Source: an uncultured Caldilineaceae bacterium (GTDB lineage Bacteria > Chloroflexota > Anaerolineae > Caldilineales > Caldilineaceae). Taken from it: DNA of 64,000 nt. The translations under genes were made by a program, and so were the position numbers. Below the pieces are notes generated by a model. The model worked only from the letters and a program-made list of their open reading frames with translations. It had not been told where the DNA came from and did no database searches. Positions 9,170 through 18,505 of the stretch are shown piece by piece (position 1 is the stretch's first letter; every line of letters starts with the position of its first letter). The stretch spans positions 1,076,722 through 1,140,721 of the forward strand of contig OY282381.1 in NCBI GenBank assembly GCA_958295915.1, in the 5' to 3' direction.

Positions 9170-9895
9170 TCACATCCGTCCTGTCATCTCCGCATCCAGC
9201 CGCTCGTAGAAACGACACATAAAGTCGTGTCGTTGGGTACCGATGGTACGGGCGGTTGCCGTATAGAGAGTTGAAAGAATGTGGCGGAGTTTGTAGACGA
9301 ATTCGTGAACCGGCGTGTAGTTGCATTGGCGCAAATGTGGTTGCGCCTTGAGACCGCTCGGTTTAACGTCATCTGGCGGTGCCTTGCTCGTAGGTTGGGC
9401 GCGCCACAGGCGACTACCGTGGCTGCCGGCATGGGCAAAGGCTCTGGCCACGCCAATGGCCCCGATACTGTCCAGTTTGTCGGCGTCATAGAGACATTTC
9501 GCCTCCAATGTCTGCGGACAGACCGACCGGTCCCGATAGCGGTGGGCCTGGATAGAATGGACGACATTTTCGATGCGCGTCGCCTCCATCCCGGCCGCGC
9601 GCAGATACGCGTCGGCAAACTCCGCCGCGGCCAGATGATGAGCATCGCGCCCGCTGCCCGCCACAGGCACGTCGTGGAGCAGGGCCGCCGCCCGCACGAC
9701 ATCCACATCCGCGCCCTCCGCCTGGGCGATGCGCACACCCATTTTCGTCACCCGCAGCACGTGATCAAAATCGTGAGCCGCGTCGCCGGCGCTGTAGAGT
9801 TGGCGGATTTCGGCTTCGTCTAACAGTTCGCGTTCTCCTGTATGTCTACGCCTTTGGTTCAATTCCGCTCGCTTGCGTCCCTGCGATGAATTCAA
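9170..9895 (-). CDS. HD-domain phosphohydrolase (YedJ-like)
   Basis: The metal-binding HD signature is present: HDFDHV near residue 40, LLHD near 72, then a downstream D in [20 protein letters not shown]. Such proteins hydrolyse phosphate esters, often of nucleotides; the substrate is not predictable here. After SHGSRLW the sequence departs from family expectation with a stretch ([14 protein letters not shown]) encoded by a small palindrome (9328-9347), then returns with [15 protein letters not shown]. The only in-frame start codon is TTG 9895, without a good ribosome-binding site. An AGGAG lies closer to the domain start, before [11 protein letters not shown], so the start is uncertain and the N-terminus may be about 23 residues shorter. 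Confidence 0.75.
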   Translation of the reverse strand: MNSSQGRKRAELNQRRRHTGERELLDEAEIRQLYSAGDAAHDFDHVLRVTKMGVRIAQAEGADVDVVRAAALLHDVPVAGSGRDAHHLAAAEFADAYLRAAGMEATRIENVVHSIQAHRYRDRSVCPQTLEAKCLYDADKLDSIGAIGVARAFAHAGSHGSRLWRAQPTSKAPPDDVKPSGLKAQPHLRQCNYTPVHEFVYKLRHILSTLYTATARTIGTQRHDFMCRFYERLDAEMTGRM

Positions 9896-9987
9896 CGTAA
9901 AGGCGACATTGCGTTTCTTTTCACATCGTCATCGCCGCTGTGTCTTGCCAGGTCCGGCTTGTCACTGTCGCAGGCTGTGTCCCCAGC

Positions 9988-12900
9988 CTAGTTCTCGATA
10001 GATTCTATGACACCTAGGCGCTCGGCGAGGTCTTCAAGCCCAAATCCGTCATTTTCCCACACAGAACGAGCAACGCGAATCCGTGCCGCGCCTGAGGCGA
10101 TTGCCAGCTGGACACCCGAGGCTTCAGCCGCTGTGATTTCTTTCCGGTAGTCCACTAGCTTGTTGAGCTTATCACACAACGGGGCCACGAGAGTGTCGAT
10201 ACTTGCTACGAACCACATAGTAGCCCCAGAGTCTAATTCCGGCAGAGTATTTTCAGGTTCAACCGGGACGACGCAAAGCAGGAACCTGTCTCCCTCCTTC
10301 ACAGCGGTTCTCGCCTGAGTATCGGTCATTTGAACTTCCTGGCCTCGCGTGGCTTTCACCTCGATTAACCAGCTTCTATCTGATCGCGACAGTTCCAGTG
10401 TCGTCACATCACCGGTTTCGGCCGAATTGTACTCAATCTCGAAGTCGGAGCCTACGCCGGTACGGCGTACAGTAAAACCTCCGCCTTCCAAACTCTCTTT
10501 CACCAAGTCTTCTACTTGTTCACCCAACTGCCGGTTCTCGTGCACCCTCCGTCTTTTTTCCCTACGCTCTGCAAGATGATCTAGAATGCCAGGGTCGTTT
10601 TCCAAGTCTTCTGTAAATTCAAAAATCGGGTCTAGATCTCCTCTTGTCGCGTTCATCAAGAGGAGAAGTTTCTTATCTACGGCCGCGCGATCTTCTTCGG
10701 TTTCCGCAACAAGTTCCCGCATTAGGTCAAAACCTGTCACGCCCATTGCTTCCAAAAGGTTCATAACTGCAGGGGCTTCGATAAGGGAACCTGTGTTGAA
10801 TTCGCTGCCGCGAAGCAGACTGGCGAGAGACTCGGCACTTGCCTGATCTGCTCTGCGTCCCTCTAGTGGAATCCACCTATTCTTTACCACTGGCGTCAGC
10901 CACTCGGCTGGGTAGTAACGATGAATCTCTTTACAGCTGCAGAGCGCTTCGTTGGTTTCCAGCCCTTTGGAATCATGCACGATCAACCACTCAGTTAGAA
11001 AACGCCAAAATATGCGGGCAAGACGCTGGCTTTGGCGTACTCGGGCCATGATTCCGATATCGTCTCTAGTTATGAAAGCAATGTCCGTCACATTGACTTG
11101 CTCGGCGGTTTTGTGCTCCTCGTCGGTTAGAGGCTCATCAGGGAGAAAAGTGCCGAAATATACATTCTGATTGATTATTACGTCCTTCCTGAGAAAGCCT
11201 TCCTTGTCTAGCGTCTGCCATATATCTGGATCGGGGGCCGCCTCGAAGAAAGCGTTAGCCACGATGTAACGCCGCGGGAAAAGCTCGGAGTACGGTTGGA
11301 GGTCTTCTGACCATGCCCTGACAGGGGCAAGCGGCCGCTCATCGTCTTCTTCGGCGCTCTTTAGCCTGATGACTCTCCGATTGTCAGTGCCGCCTTCCTC
11401 TGCGAACACCGGGAAGCCGCGCAAGCGCTCCCAATCTTTCTGATGAACAATCCATGCGAAAAAACGCGCACTCGCCTTAGCGAAATTGGCATCTGGATTT
11501 GTCGCAGCCCATTCTTGAAGTTTTTCAATTGTCGCAGCCCGGTTTTGAAGTTTTTCAATTAGCTCTCGAACAACATAGGCATTTTCCCAATCGCCGACGC
11601 CAGTTTCTTCGGCTAATGAAGTAAGTCGGGTATCACGAAGTTCACATCGGATGCGCCACTCCAGCAAATCGGCAACATCTTTCAGTTCCTCATCTATGTC
11701 TTGATCTCGATGGAGATTAGTAATCTGACGCAGAAAACCCTCTTGGCTTGGAACAATACGATATTCGCGCATTATTTCGCCAAGCCCATTTCCTCTGAGA
11801 AAACCATTCAATTGGTCTAACCAGTCAATTGCATCAACACTTTCTTTTAAGCAATCGTCAAGACGCTTTACCCGATGTGTTCTCGGATTAACTGATGGAT
11901 CATGTGACACTTGGTCGACATACGATGCCAATTTCCGACCATCCCTTGTTTCGCTGAACAATGAAGCTTCGCACCCTGATACACTTGCCCAACTTTTGAC
12001 GGCATTACACCAGCCAACAGATTCGTTACGCCTAGGTAACACCTCACTGTTTTCACGCCATCCATCCAACAAGTCCCAGAGGGCCTCAATCTCAACGCCC
12101 ATGTCTGTTTCCACGAATGGCAGCCTTGATTTTTTCGGAGATATCGCGGCGCCGGCTTCGTTCAGAACCGCAGGAGTTTGGCGGATTTTTTCTATGAGAT
12201 GATCTTCGATGTTCTCTCGAAGCCAACTTGAGTTCAGCCAGTTCTGTTCATAGATGGCAGGGACATTCGCCAATTCGTGTGCATTGTGCCAGCCGGACTC
12301 TGCCGCGAACCGGAGCAGAGTAACGAGTAACTCGCAGGCTTCCTGAATAATTGCCTGGTTTTCGCGGTTCGCATCATTAACACTCTGCCCTAGATACACG
12401 CCGTCACGATTTTCCGTAGGACTAAAACTTAAACTATTGATGACAGCAGGAAAGCTGAAATTCTCAGTACCTATCAAGGGAAAGCCCTTGAATAGTCTTG
12501 GCGCATTGCCGACCGGCAAACATCGCTGACAATCGGCCATTGGCTCTAATGGAATAGCGACAGAAGTTCTTTCGCTTTTTGCCAAAAGGTACACCCTACG
12601 AGTCCTGTTTCCATTTTGATTCTCCGTGACCGTGATTTTCCACAAACCATCTTGCGGCAACCGCGATTCCTCGCCTACTTCGTAATTGATAGTTTCGCCA
12701 TCCGCTTTTATGCCGATGCTTGAGAACTCTTGATTGAAAACAATCACAAATGGAGCGCATTGTTTCAGCGTTTCAAGTCCGTCTTTCACTGCAGCAGCCG
12801 CATCGGCCTCGATAGGGTAGTGGAATCGGGTAGTGAATTCGTCCGAAGTCGATATATCAGATAGCGAACCATTGAAGTCATCCCATGCCTTGTCCATTGA

Positions 12901-13347
12901 CTTGCGGAGTTCTTTAACTGAGCCAACTGCGCGTTTCAGTCTGAATTCGAAAACCCTACCATCGTCAAGTTGACCCGATACATCAATTTCTGGCGACAAT
13001 AAATGCGTTGTAAGAAAACCGCTACCGTATTGACCGATTGTCCCTTCGTCTTCGACTTTCGTAGAACCGTGGTAGATGAGGTGGACTATTTGATACATAT
13101 CGAACTTGGGCCCGTTGTGTTGAAAGATCAGTTCATTAGGCCCGTGCTCAACAGAGGCTACAAGGCGCGTATCGGCGTTAGCCGAGGTATCGCGAGCGTT
13201 CTGCAGGAGTTCCCAAATCCACCGCGTGCGCATACGCGCACGATTCGATTCCAGCCCCGTGAGATGATTGAGAACGCTCTGGGCCGTGTTATCAGTGAGC
13301 GCCCGATTCTTGATTTCGGCTGGGCTCGGTTGGCTTGCCATGTTCAT
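9988..13347 (-). CDS. GHKL (sacsin-like) ATPase with C-terminal NOV/DUF3883 domain
   Basis: The N-terminus carries GHKL (Hsp90/sacsin-type) ATPase boxes: the N box WELLQNARD (about residue 43), FQHNG (G1) and GQYGSGFLTTHLL (G2). The middle 700 residues are unrecognised. The C-terminal part (about 960-1060) fits the DUF3883/'NO VEIN' C-terminal domain, a PD-(D/E)xK-like fold: GSDFEIEY followed by SWLIEVKAT, where D, E and K could be catalytic. Large proteins with this pairing are often found in bacterial defence islands, so an anti-phage role is plausible but inferred. Three ATGs occur at the start; GAGGA six bases upstream favours 13347 over 13353. The gene stands alone, with no obvious partner. 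Confidence 0.75.
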   Translation of the reverse strand: MNMASQPSPAEIKNRALTDNTAQSVLNHLTGLESNRARMRTRWIWELLQNARDTSANADTRLVASVEHGPNELIFQHNGPKFDMYQIVHLIYHGSTKVEDEGTIGQYGSGFLTTHLLSPEIDVSGQLDDGRVFEFRLKRAVGSVKELRKSMDKAWDDFNGSLSDISTSDEFTTRFHYPIEADAAAAVKDGLETLKQCAPFVIVFNQEFSSIGIKADGETINYEVGEESRLPQDGLWKITVTENQNGNRTRRVYLLAKSERTSVAIPLEPMADCQRCLPVGNAPRLFKGFPLIGTENFSFPAVINSLSFSPTENRDGVYLGQSVNDANRENQAIIQEACELLVTLLRFAAESGWHNAHELANVPAIYEQNWLNSSWLRENIEDHLIEKIRQTPAVLNEAGAAISPKKSRLPFVETDMGVEIEALWDLLDGWRENSEVLPRRNESVGWCNAVKSWASVSGCEASLFSETRDGRKLASYVDQVSHDPSVNPRTHRVKRLDDCLKESVDAIDWLDQLNGFLRGNGLGEIMREYRIVPSQEGFLRQITNLHRDQDIDEELKDVADLLEWRIRCELRDTRLTSLAEETGVGDWENAYVVRELIEKLQNRAATIEKLQEWAATNPDANFAKASARFFAWIVHQKDWERLRGFPVFAEEGGTDNRRVIRLKSAEEDDERPLAPVRAWSEDLQPYSELFPRRYIVANAFFEAAPDPDIWQTLDKEGFLRKDVIINQNVYFGTFLPDEPLTDEEHKTAEQVNVTDIAFITRDDIGIMARVRQSQRLARIFWRFLTEWLIVHDSKGLETNEALCSCKEIHRYYPAEWLTPVVKNRWIPLEGRRADQASAESLASLLRGSEFNTGSLIEAPAVMNLLEAMGVTGFDLMRELVAETEEDRAAVDKKLLLLMNATRGDLDPIFEFTEDLENDPGILDHLAERREKRRRVHENRQLGEQVEDLVKESLEGGGFTVRRTGVGSDFEIEYNSAETGDVTTLELSRSDRSWLIEVKATRGQEVQMTDTQARTAVKEGDRFLLCVVPVEPENTLPELDSGATMWFVASIDTLVAPLCDKLNKLVDYRKEITAAEASGVQLAIASGAARIRVARSVWENDGFGLEDLAERLGVIESIEN

Positions 13348-13425
13348 AATCATTCCTCAAATACAAAGGTTTTGCAATCACCAGATGCCAACACTGCAAT
13401 TTCGGGGCTGGGCTGGCGGACGCGC

Positions 13426-14544
13426 TCACGGATGTCCTCTCTTAGCCGCTTGACCGGCGAATGTCTGTAGCGTCGCGAGCAACCGCCGGCGAAATTCTGG
13501 CCGGCTGAAACGTTCGGCCTGGGCCCGGCATACAGCCGGATCGTAGGCGTAGGGATCAAACTGTTCTACGGCCCGTTGTAGCGCTTGCGGCGTTTGCGTC
13601 TCGAAAAACGCGCCGGTCTTGCCGGGGAGGATCGTATCCAGCGCGCCCCCGCCCCGATAGGCGATCACCGGCCGGCCGGCGCTCATCGCTTCCACCGGCG
13701 CGATGCCGAAATCCTCCAGCCCCGGAAACAGAAATGCTTTACACGCGCGCATCAACTCGACCTGACGCGCCCAAGGCTGCCAGCCGACGAAAGAGACATT
13801 CGGGGCGGCAAGCTCCTCCAGCGCCCGGCGAGCCCTGCCGCTGCCCACGACGACCAGCCGTTCATGCGGCAGGCCATGGAAGGCTTTCACCGCCAAATCG
13901 ATCCGCTTGTACGGGATCAGCCGGCTGACGATCAAGTAGTAGTCGCCCACCGGCGCGGACGGGGCCGGCGTGAAGCGCTGTGTGTCCACCGGCGGATGGA
14001 TGATGACACTTTCCCGCCCATAGATGCTGCGGATGCGCTCCTGCACGACGCTACTGATGGCGATGAACCGATCGACCCGCTGAGCGGCCGCGTAATCCCA
14101 GCGCCGCAGGAGTGCCAGCAGAGGTTTCAGCCCGATGTTGAGCAGCCCGCCGATCCGCTCCTGTCCCCGGTACTGATCATATAACCACAGAAAACGGGTG
14201 GGAGTCAGGCAATAGCAGATATGCAGGGCTTTGCGCTTGCCCTTCTGCGCCCGAACCCCGTGGCAAAAGCCGCTTTTGTTGCTCAGAATCAGATCGAATC
14301 CGCTCAGATCCGTTGTGGTGAACGCCAGGGGATAGAGAGGTAGATAGGCCTGGTGCCGCTCTGTGACGCCGGGGAGTCGCTGCATAAACGAGGTATGGAT
14401 GGGCCAGTTGCGGTACGCATCCGGCATCTTTTCCCGCCCGTACATGCTGGTAAAGATGGGCGCGCCGGGGAAGAGCGCCACGAACTCTTCCAGCACATTT
14501 TCCGCGCCCCCCATCTGATTCAACCAGTCGTGGACCAGAGCCAC
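13426..14544 (-). CDS. GT4-family glycosyltransferase
   Basis: This is a retaining GT-B glycosyltransferase (RfaB/mannosyltransferase type) that moves a sugar from a nucleotide-sugar donor to a glycan or lipid. The N-terminus VALVHDWLNQMGGAENV is the family's usual first strand and glycine-rich loop. The C-terminal half has the donor-binding block with GLEDFGIAPVEAMSAGRPV (EX7E-like). I place the start at GTG 14544, which gives 372 residues, the normal length. The open frame extends to an ATG at 14754, but that part overlaps the chorismate mutase gene in another frame and shows no homology. It probably acts in cell-surface polysaccharide synthesis. The gene lies 58 bases after the chorismate mutase stop. 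Confidence 0.85.
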   Translation of the reverse strand: MALVHDWLNQMGGAENVLEEFVALFPGAPIFTSMYGREKMPDAYRNWPIHTSFMQRLPGVTERHQAYLPLYPLAFTTTDLSGFDLILSNKSGFCHGVRAQKGKRKALHICYCLTPTRFLWLYDQYRGQERIGGLLNIGLKPLLALLRRWDYAAAQRVDRFIAISSVVQERIRSIYGRESVIIHPPVDTQRFTPAPSAPVGDYYLIVSRLIPYKRIDLAVKAFHGLPHERLVVVGSGRARRALEELAAPNVSFVGWQPWARQVELMRACKAFLFPGLEDFGIAPVEAMSAGRPVIAYRGGGALDTILPGKTGAFFETQTPQALQRAVEQFDPYAYDPAVCRAQAERFSRPEFRRRLLATLQTFAGQAAKRGHP

Positions 14545-14602
14545 GCGGATGCGGTTCCGCCAGTCATGCGCAGACTGCGCGGCAGTCTCACTCTTCTGTC
14601 TC

Positions 14603-14977
14603 TCAGAAGTCAGTCGCGTCACCGAATTCAATGGCAGCCGCCTTGGTTGTTTTCGATGAGGAAAGGCGGCTCGCCATCGAACCTTCCCGTTCAGACAACA
14701 CAGCCAACTCTGCGGCCATGAAGTGATCGACCAGCAGTCGAAAGAGCGCTTCAATCAGATCCGGGTCCACACCCTCTTCTGTGGCCCAGAGCCGGCGCGC
14801 CGCCAGCATCTGCCGTTGGCGTTGGGGGACATGCGCATCCATCTCGCTGCGCTTGAAACGCGTCGCCGCGTGGACATACGCTCCTCGCTGGCCGATCGTC
14901 GCACTGATTGCCTGATCCAGCCAGTCGATTTCAGACCGAATCTCTTCGAGTGATCGACAGTCCTGGAGCGCTTTCAT
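14603..14977 (-). CDS. Chorismate mutase type II-like (AroQ/PchB fold)
   Basis: This 124-residue all-helical protein has the AroQ-fold pattern: SLEEIRSEIDWLDQAI with the arginine and aspartate of helix 1, then GQRGAYVHAATRFK with the catalytic lysine region, and a C-terminal helix ALFRLLVDHFMAAEL. Members convert chorismate to prephenate or, as in PchB, cleave isochorismate to salicylate and pyruvate. The closest feel is PchB-like (Q-R-x-Y at helix 1/2), but I cannot separate the two. No other aromatic or siderophore genes are nearby. It is followed on the same strand by the glycosyltransferase. The ribosome-binding site is weak. Confidence 0.75.
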   Translation of the reverse strand: MKALQDCRSLEEIRSEIDWLDQAISATIGQRGAYVHAATRFKRSEMDAHVPQRQRQMLAARRLWATEEGVDPDLIEALFRLLVDHFMAAELAVLSEREGSMASRLSSSKTTKAAAIEFGDATDF

Positions 14978-15072
14978 CCGGAGTGCACGCTTCTGGGGGA
15001 ATTGAGTACGATCGTTTGTATGAGAACATTGTAGCCTGGAAGCAGACCGCGACCAAATGAAAGGCTAGAGAA

Positions 15073-15102
15073 ATGGCAGGCGAGACGCCTGCGTTCCCAG
15101 GA
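15073..15102. repeat. Dispersed GGCAGGCGAGACGCCTGC repeat, best copy
   Basis: This intergenic 30-base element has the palindromic core GCAGGCGAGACGCCTGC followed by GTTCCCAGGA. Related copies are at 7077-7106 (inside a gene) and 9122-9150. It resembles REP-type elements in size and placement. It lies upstream of the M20 peptidase gene. Confidence 0.75.
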
Positions 15103-15189
15103 GCGGGATCCCCTTTTTGACCTGCTCCTTTCCCTACAGTAGAATGCGCCCAACAATCCATTCCACCCCAGACCGGAGGAGGTCTTGGC

Positions 15190-16572
15190 ATGCCCGCCTA
15201 CCAATCCTATCTCGATGCTCATCAGGAGCGTTTTCTCACAGAACTGCTCGACTTTCTGCGTATACCCAGCATCTCTGCCCTACCAGAACGGACGGAGGAC
15301 GTGGCCCGGGCCGGCCAATGGGTCGCGGATCGTCTGACCGCCGCCGGTGTGGACAATGTGGAGACGCTGCCCACGGGTGGCCATCCGGTGGTCTACGGCG
15401 ACTGGCTGCATGCGCCCGGCAAGCCAACGATCCTGATCTACGGCCACTTCGACGTGCAGCCGGTGGATCCAGTGGAACTGTGGACGCATCCGCCCTTCGA
15501 ACCAACGGTCGTGGGGGATCGGGTCTATGCCCGCGGGGCATCCGACAACAAAGGGAATATGCTTGCGGCGATTCTGGCAGTGGAGGCGCTTCTGCAAGGC
15601 GAAGGAGCCGCGCCAGTCAATCTGAAGTTCTGTCTCGAAGGCCAGGAGGAGATCGGCAGCCCGCAAATCCCGGCCTTTATGCCCCAGCACAGAGAACGCT
15701 TCGCCTGTGATCTGGCGGTCAGCGCGGATGGCGGACAGTTCAGCGAAACCGAACCGCTTCTGCTGCGGGCTCTGCGCGGCATCTGTGGCGTACAGATCGA
15801 CGTGAGCGGCGCGTATACGGACCTCCATTCCGGCCTGCACGGCGGTCGCATCCAGAACCCCATCCACGCGCTCTCACAGATTCTGGCCTCCTTGCGTCGG
15901 GCGGACGGCACAGTGGCGGTAGAAGGCTTCTACGATGATGTGGTGGAACTGTCCGCTGAAGAACGGGCCGCCATAGCTCGGGCGCCTTTTGATCGGGACG
16001 AATATCTGCAAAAGCTGGGGGTGGAAGAGGAGTTCGGCGAACCGGGCTACACCACCCAAGAGCGAGGCTGGATCCGCCCGACGCTGGAGATGAACGGCAT
16101 TTGGGGTGGCTTTCAGGCAGAGGGAATCAAGACGGTTCTGCCCAACGCGGCGCACGCCAAAATAACCTGCCGTCTCGTAGCCGACCAGGACCCAGAGCGC
16201 ATCATTGCCCTATTGCAAGAGCATATTGCCCAGCACGCGCCGCCAGGGGTGACCGTCAACGTCACCCCCCTGTCCATCCACGGCAAACCCTACAGCATTC
16301 CAGCCGATCACTGGGGCGCCCTGGCGGCGGCAGAGGTTCTGACGGAATTCTACGGACGGGAGCCGTATCAGACCCGCAGCGGCGGCAGCATTCCCATTAC
16401 CGGCGTTTTTCAGGAGCAGTTGGGGGCCACTACCATCAGCTTCGGCTTTGGCATTGACGACGAGAACTACCACGCGCCGGACGAGTTCTATCGCTTAGCC
16501 AGCTTCCGCAAGGGGCAGCGGGCGTACTGTCGGCTGCTGGAAAGATTGGGCGAAGTGATGCCTGCAGAGTAA
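15190..16572 (+). CDS. M20-family dipeptidase
   Basis: This 460-residue zinc peptidase of the M20 (CPG2/carnosinase-like) family hydrolyses dipeptides in the cytoplasm. The metal site is visible: IYGHFDVQPVD (His, Asp; about residue 82), RGASDNKGN (bridging Asp, about 115), GQEEIGSP (catalytic and ligand Glu, about 155), and a C-terminal SFGFGIDDENYHAPDE with the last His. A dimerisation insert separates the two halves. The ATG follows GGAGGAGG with 7-base spacing, so the start is firm. It is divergent from the chorismate mutase gene and stands alone. Confidence 0.93.
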   Translation: MPAYQSYLDAHQERFLTELLDFLRIPSISALPERTEDVARAGQWVADRLTAAGVDNVETLPTGGHPVVYGDWLHAPGKPTILIYGHFDVQPVDPVELWTHPPFEPTVVGDRVYARGASDNKGNMLAAILAVEALLQGEGAAPVNLKFCLEGQEEIGSPQIPAFMPQHRERFACDLAVSADGGQFSETEPLLLRALRGICGVQIDVSGAYTDLHSGLHGGRIQNPIHALSQILASLRRADGTVAVEGFYDDVVELSAEERAAIARAPFDRDEYLQKLGVEEEFGEPGYTTQERGWIRPTLEMNGIWGGFQAEGIKTVLPNAAHAKITCRLVADQDPERIIALLQEHIAQHAPPGVTVNVTPLSIHGKPYSIPADHWGALAAAEVLTEFYGREPYQTRSGGSIPITGVFQEQLGATTISFGFGIDDENYHAPDEFYRLASFRKGQRAYCRLLERLGEVMPAE

Positions 16573-16633
16573 CAAGGAGGGCGCAAACGTGGCTGCCAAC
16601 GCCTAGGCTCGAAGGAGAACGTCTCAGAGCTGT

Positions 16634-17092
16634 TCAGGCGGAGAACTGAAACCACAGAACTGTGTAGAGGACACCGACAAGCGCGCCAACGTAAACTTCT
16701 GTCGGCGTATGGCCGATCAACTCCTTTAGTTCCTCCTCACTGACGGGCTGGCCAGTGAAAAGCTCCTGCAGAATCTGATTCAGAACCTTCGCCTGTTTGC
16801 CTACTGACTGGCGCACGCCGGTGGCATCGTACATGACGATCACGGCGAAAATGGCAGCCAGGGCAAAAATATCGCTACGAGGGCCAGAGCGATAGCCGAT
16901 GGAAGAAACCAGACTGCAGACCATGGCGGCATGGCTGCTGGGCATACCACCGGATCGGACAAGCACCCGCAGATCGAAATTGCGTCGCGAAATCCACTCG
17001 AAAAGAAACTTATACAGTTGCACCATAATACCGGCGCTGAGGGGAAGCCACAGTACCGTATTGGACCAAAGTAGTTGCATTGGTCTATTCAT
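16634..17092 (-). CDS. Divergent PAP2-family membrane protein (YuiD-like, COG1963)
   Basis: This 152-residue membrane protein has the hallmarks of the divergent PAP2 family: GGMPSSHAAMVCSLVSSIG (the phosphatase-type SxxH motif, about residue 48), VMYDATGVRQSVGKQAKVLN, and a C-terminal ELIGHTPTEVYVGALVGV helix. The family is thought to act on lipid-linked phosphates, but the bacterial members are poorly characterised. Its start overlaps the end of xseB by 8 bases, so the two are translated from one message. Confidence 0.9.
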   Translation of the reverse strand: MNRPMQLLWSNTVLWLPLSAGIMVQLYKFLFEWISRRNFDLRVLVRSGGMPSSHAAMVCSLVSSIGYRSGPRSDIFALAAIFAVIVMYDATGVRQSVGKQAKVLNQILQELFTGQPVSEEELKELIGHTPTEVYVGALVGVLYTVLWFQFSA

Positions 17093-17336
17093 CCCGCCTG
17101 TTTATCAACTCCTGGAGTGAACCGTCCGGCGCCCACTGCTTGACCCGAAGTTCGGCCTCTTCGAGCCGCTGTCCACAGTGGGCAGCCAGTTTCATCCCGA
17201 ATTCATACAGTGCAAGGGACTCTGCAAGGGGTAGATCGGCTGCCTCCAGCCTTTCCAGAATCTTCTGTAGCTGCGCGTAGCCTTCCTCATAGGAAAGTGC
17301 GACGATCTGTTCCGCGGCAGTCTCTTTACTGCCCAT
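17085..17336 (-). CDS. xseB: Exodeoxyribonuclease VII small subunit
   Basis: The 83-residue protein matches XseB: SYEEGYAQLQKILERLE, then LPLAESLALYEFGMKLAAHC and RLEEAELRVKQ. XseB forms a complex with XseA, which degrades single-stranded DNA into oligonucleotides; xseA is not in this window. The start is ATG 17336 behind TAAGGAGGAATGCA; upstream sequence in the same frame is not conserved. The stop overlaps the PAP2 gene start. Confidence 0.92.
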   Translation of the reverse strand: MGSKETAAEQIVALSYEEGYAQLQKILERLEAADLPLAESLALYEFGMKLAAHCGQRLEEAELRVKQWAPDGSLQELINRRDE

Positions 17337-17369
17337 TGCATTCCTCCTTACCACTGTGAATCCCGTCAC

Positions 17370-17400
17370 AGTATACCAAAGGGCGCGCCAAATTCGGCAA
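17370..17400 (-). promoter_or_regulatory. Possible promoter for xseB
   Basis: On the minus strand TTGCCG (17400-17395) and TATACT (17375-17370) are separated by 19 bases, about 34 bases upstream of the xseB ATG. The spacing is longer than optimal, so this is tentative. Confidence 0.3.
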
Positions 17401-17587
17401 TGCCAAGGAGCAAATGCTGAAATTCCACTGGCAAGCGGTTCTGTGGTAGCCTTATCCATATGAGTCGCGCAAAAGTCTGCTCTCCATGTTGAGGCCAACA
17501 CAGATCGTTTCGATCGGTCCTGTTCGATCCTTTACCTGCAGCGAGTAGAAAAGGAATGGAGTCAGAGAAACACGGGAGGAAACACAG

Positions 17588-18505
17588 ATGACAGACAGCG
17601 AGCAGTACAGACCGGCAGTTGTCATTCTGGAGCCGGATCTGTTTTTCTCGATCCGGCTGGAAGACGTAGTGCGTGCCGCGGGCGGGGAACCGGTCACTGT
17701 AGACGCGGCAGAACGGTTCATGGCCGCAATCGACCGCGCCTTTCCCGTGCTCGCTCTGCTGGATCTGAAGACGCCAGGTGATTGGGAGACGGCCATCCGC
17801 CAATGCAAAATGAAACCCCACACCCGCCAGATATCCATCTTCGCCTTTGGAAGCCATGTGGATGTGGCGACCCTCCAACGCGCGCGCAAAGCCGGCGCGG
17901 ACCATGCCTGGGCCCGCAGCCGCATGATGGAGGAGCTGGTGGAGGTTGTCCAACGCCACGTGCACCCACCTATCCGACATCTCGACGGCTGCGCCGACCC
18001 TCCCAGCCGGGCTGCGGTCGCAGGGCTGCTGGCGTTCAATCAGGGGCGATTCTTCGATCAGCACGAATATTTGGAACTGGCCTGGAATGAGGAAACGCGC
18101 GCGGTGCGGACATTATATCAGGGCATTTTGCAGGTAGGAGTGGCCTTTCTGCAGATGGAGCGGAGCAACCGACGGGGCGCGCTCAAAATGTTTCGCCGCG
18201 GAGTGCCGAAGCTGCGAGGTCTGGCGGATATATGCCAGGGGATCAACGTGGCGGCGTTGCGCAATGCGGCCGAGCGCATTCATCGCCAGCTATCGGAGCA
18301 GAAACCCGATCTGCCTTTGGCGCTCTCCAATGCGCCATTTCCAGCAATCGAGTTTAACAATCCCTATGATGGCGAGACGCCGGAGGAACTTGGTATCATG
18401 CTGCCTGGCGAATCAGACCGCGATTCACATGATTCGGATGATGGACAAGATGAAATTGCTGTATCGCGCGCCACGGTAGGGCGCGACATGATCAATCCTG
18501 GATAA
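17588..18505 (+). CDS. Receiver-like domain fused to DUF309
   Basis: Residues about 10-115 resemble a CheY-like receiver (VVILEPDLFFSIRLEDVV, ALLDLKTPG), but the expected phospho-acceptor region is LLDLKTP rather than the usual DxxMP and the acidic pocket looks reduced. Residues about 145-250 are DUF309: FNQGRFFDQHEYLELAWNEE, YQGILQVGVAFLQMERSN, GALKMFRRG. The DUF309 function is unknown. The start follows GGGAGGAAACACAG. The last 30 residues (HDSDDGQDE and beyond) are low-complexity and may derive from a local repeat. The 3' end overlaps the convergent gene at 18492 by 14 bases. Confidence 0.8.
   Translation: MTDSEQYRPAVVILEPDLFFSIRLEDVVRAAGGEPVTVDAAERFMAAIDRAFPVLALLDLKTPGDWETAIRQCKMKPHTRQISIFAFGSHVDVATLQRARKAGADHAWARSRMMEELVEVVQRHVHPPIRHLDGCADPPSRAAVAGLLAFNQGRFFDQHEYLELAWNEETRAVRTLYQGILQVGVAFLQMERSNRRGALKMFRRGVPKLRGLADICQGINVAALRNAAERIHRQLSEQKPDLPLALSNAPFPAIEFNNPYDGETPEELGIMLPGESDRDSHDSDDGQDEIAVSRATVGRDMINPG

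Noticed and set aside
13350..13559. Short minus-strand frame (69 aa) between the glycosyltransferase and the GHKL gene
   Set aside because: No recognisable protein, overlaps the glycosyltransferase 3' end, and lacks a ribosome-binding site.
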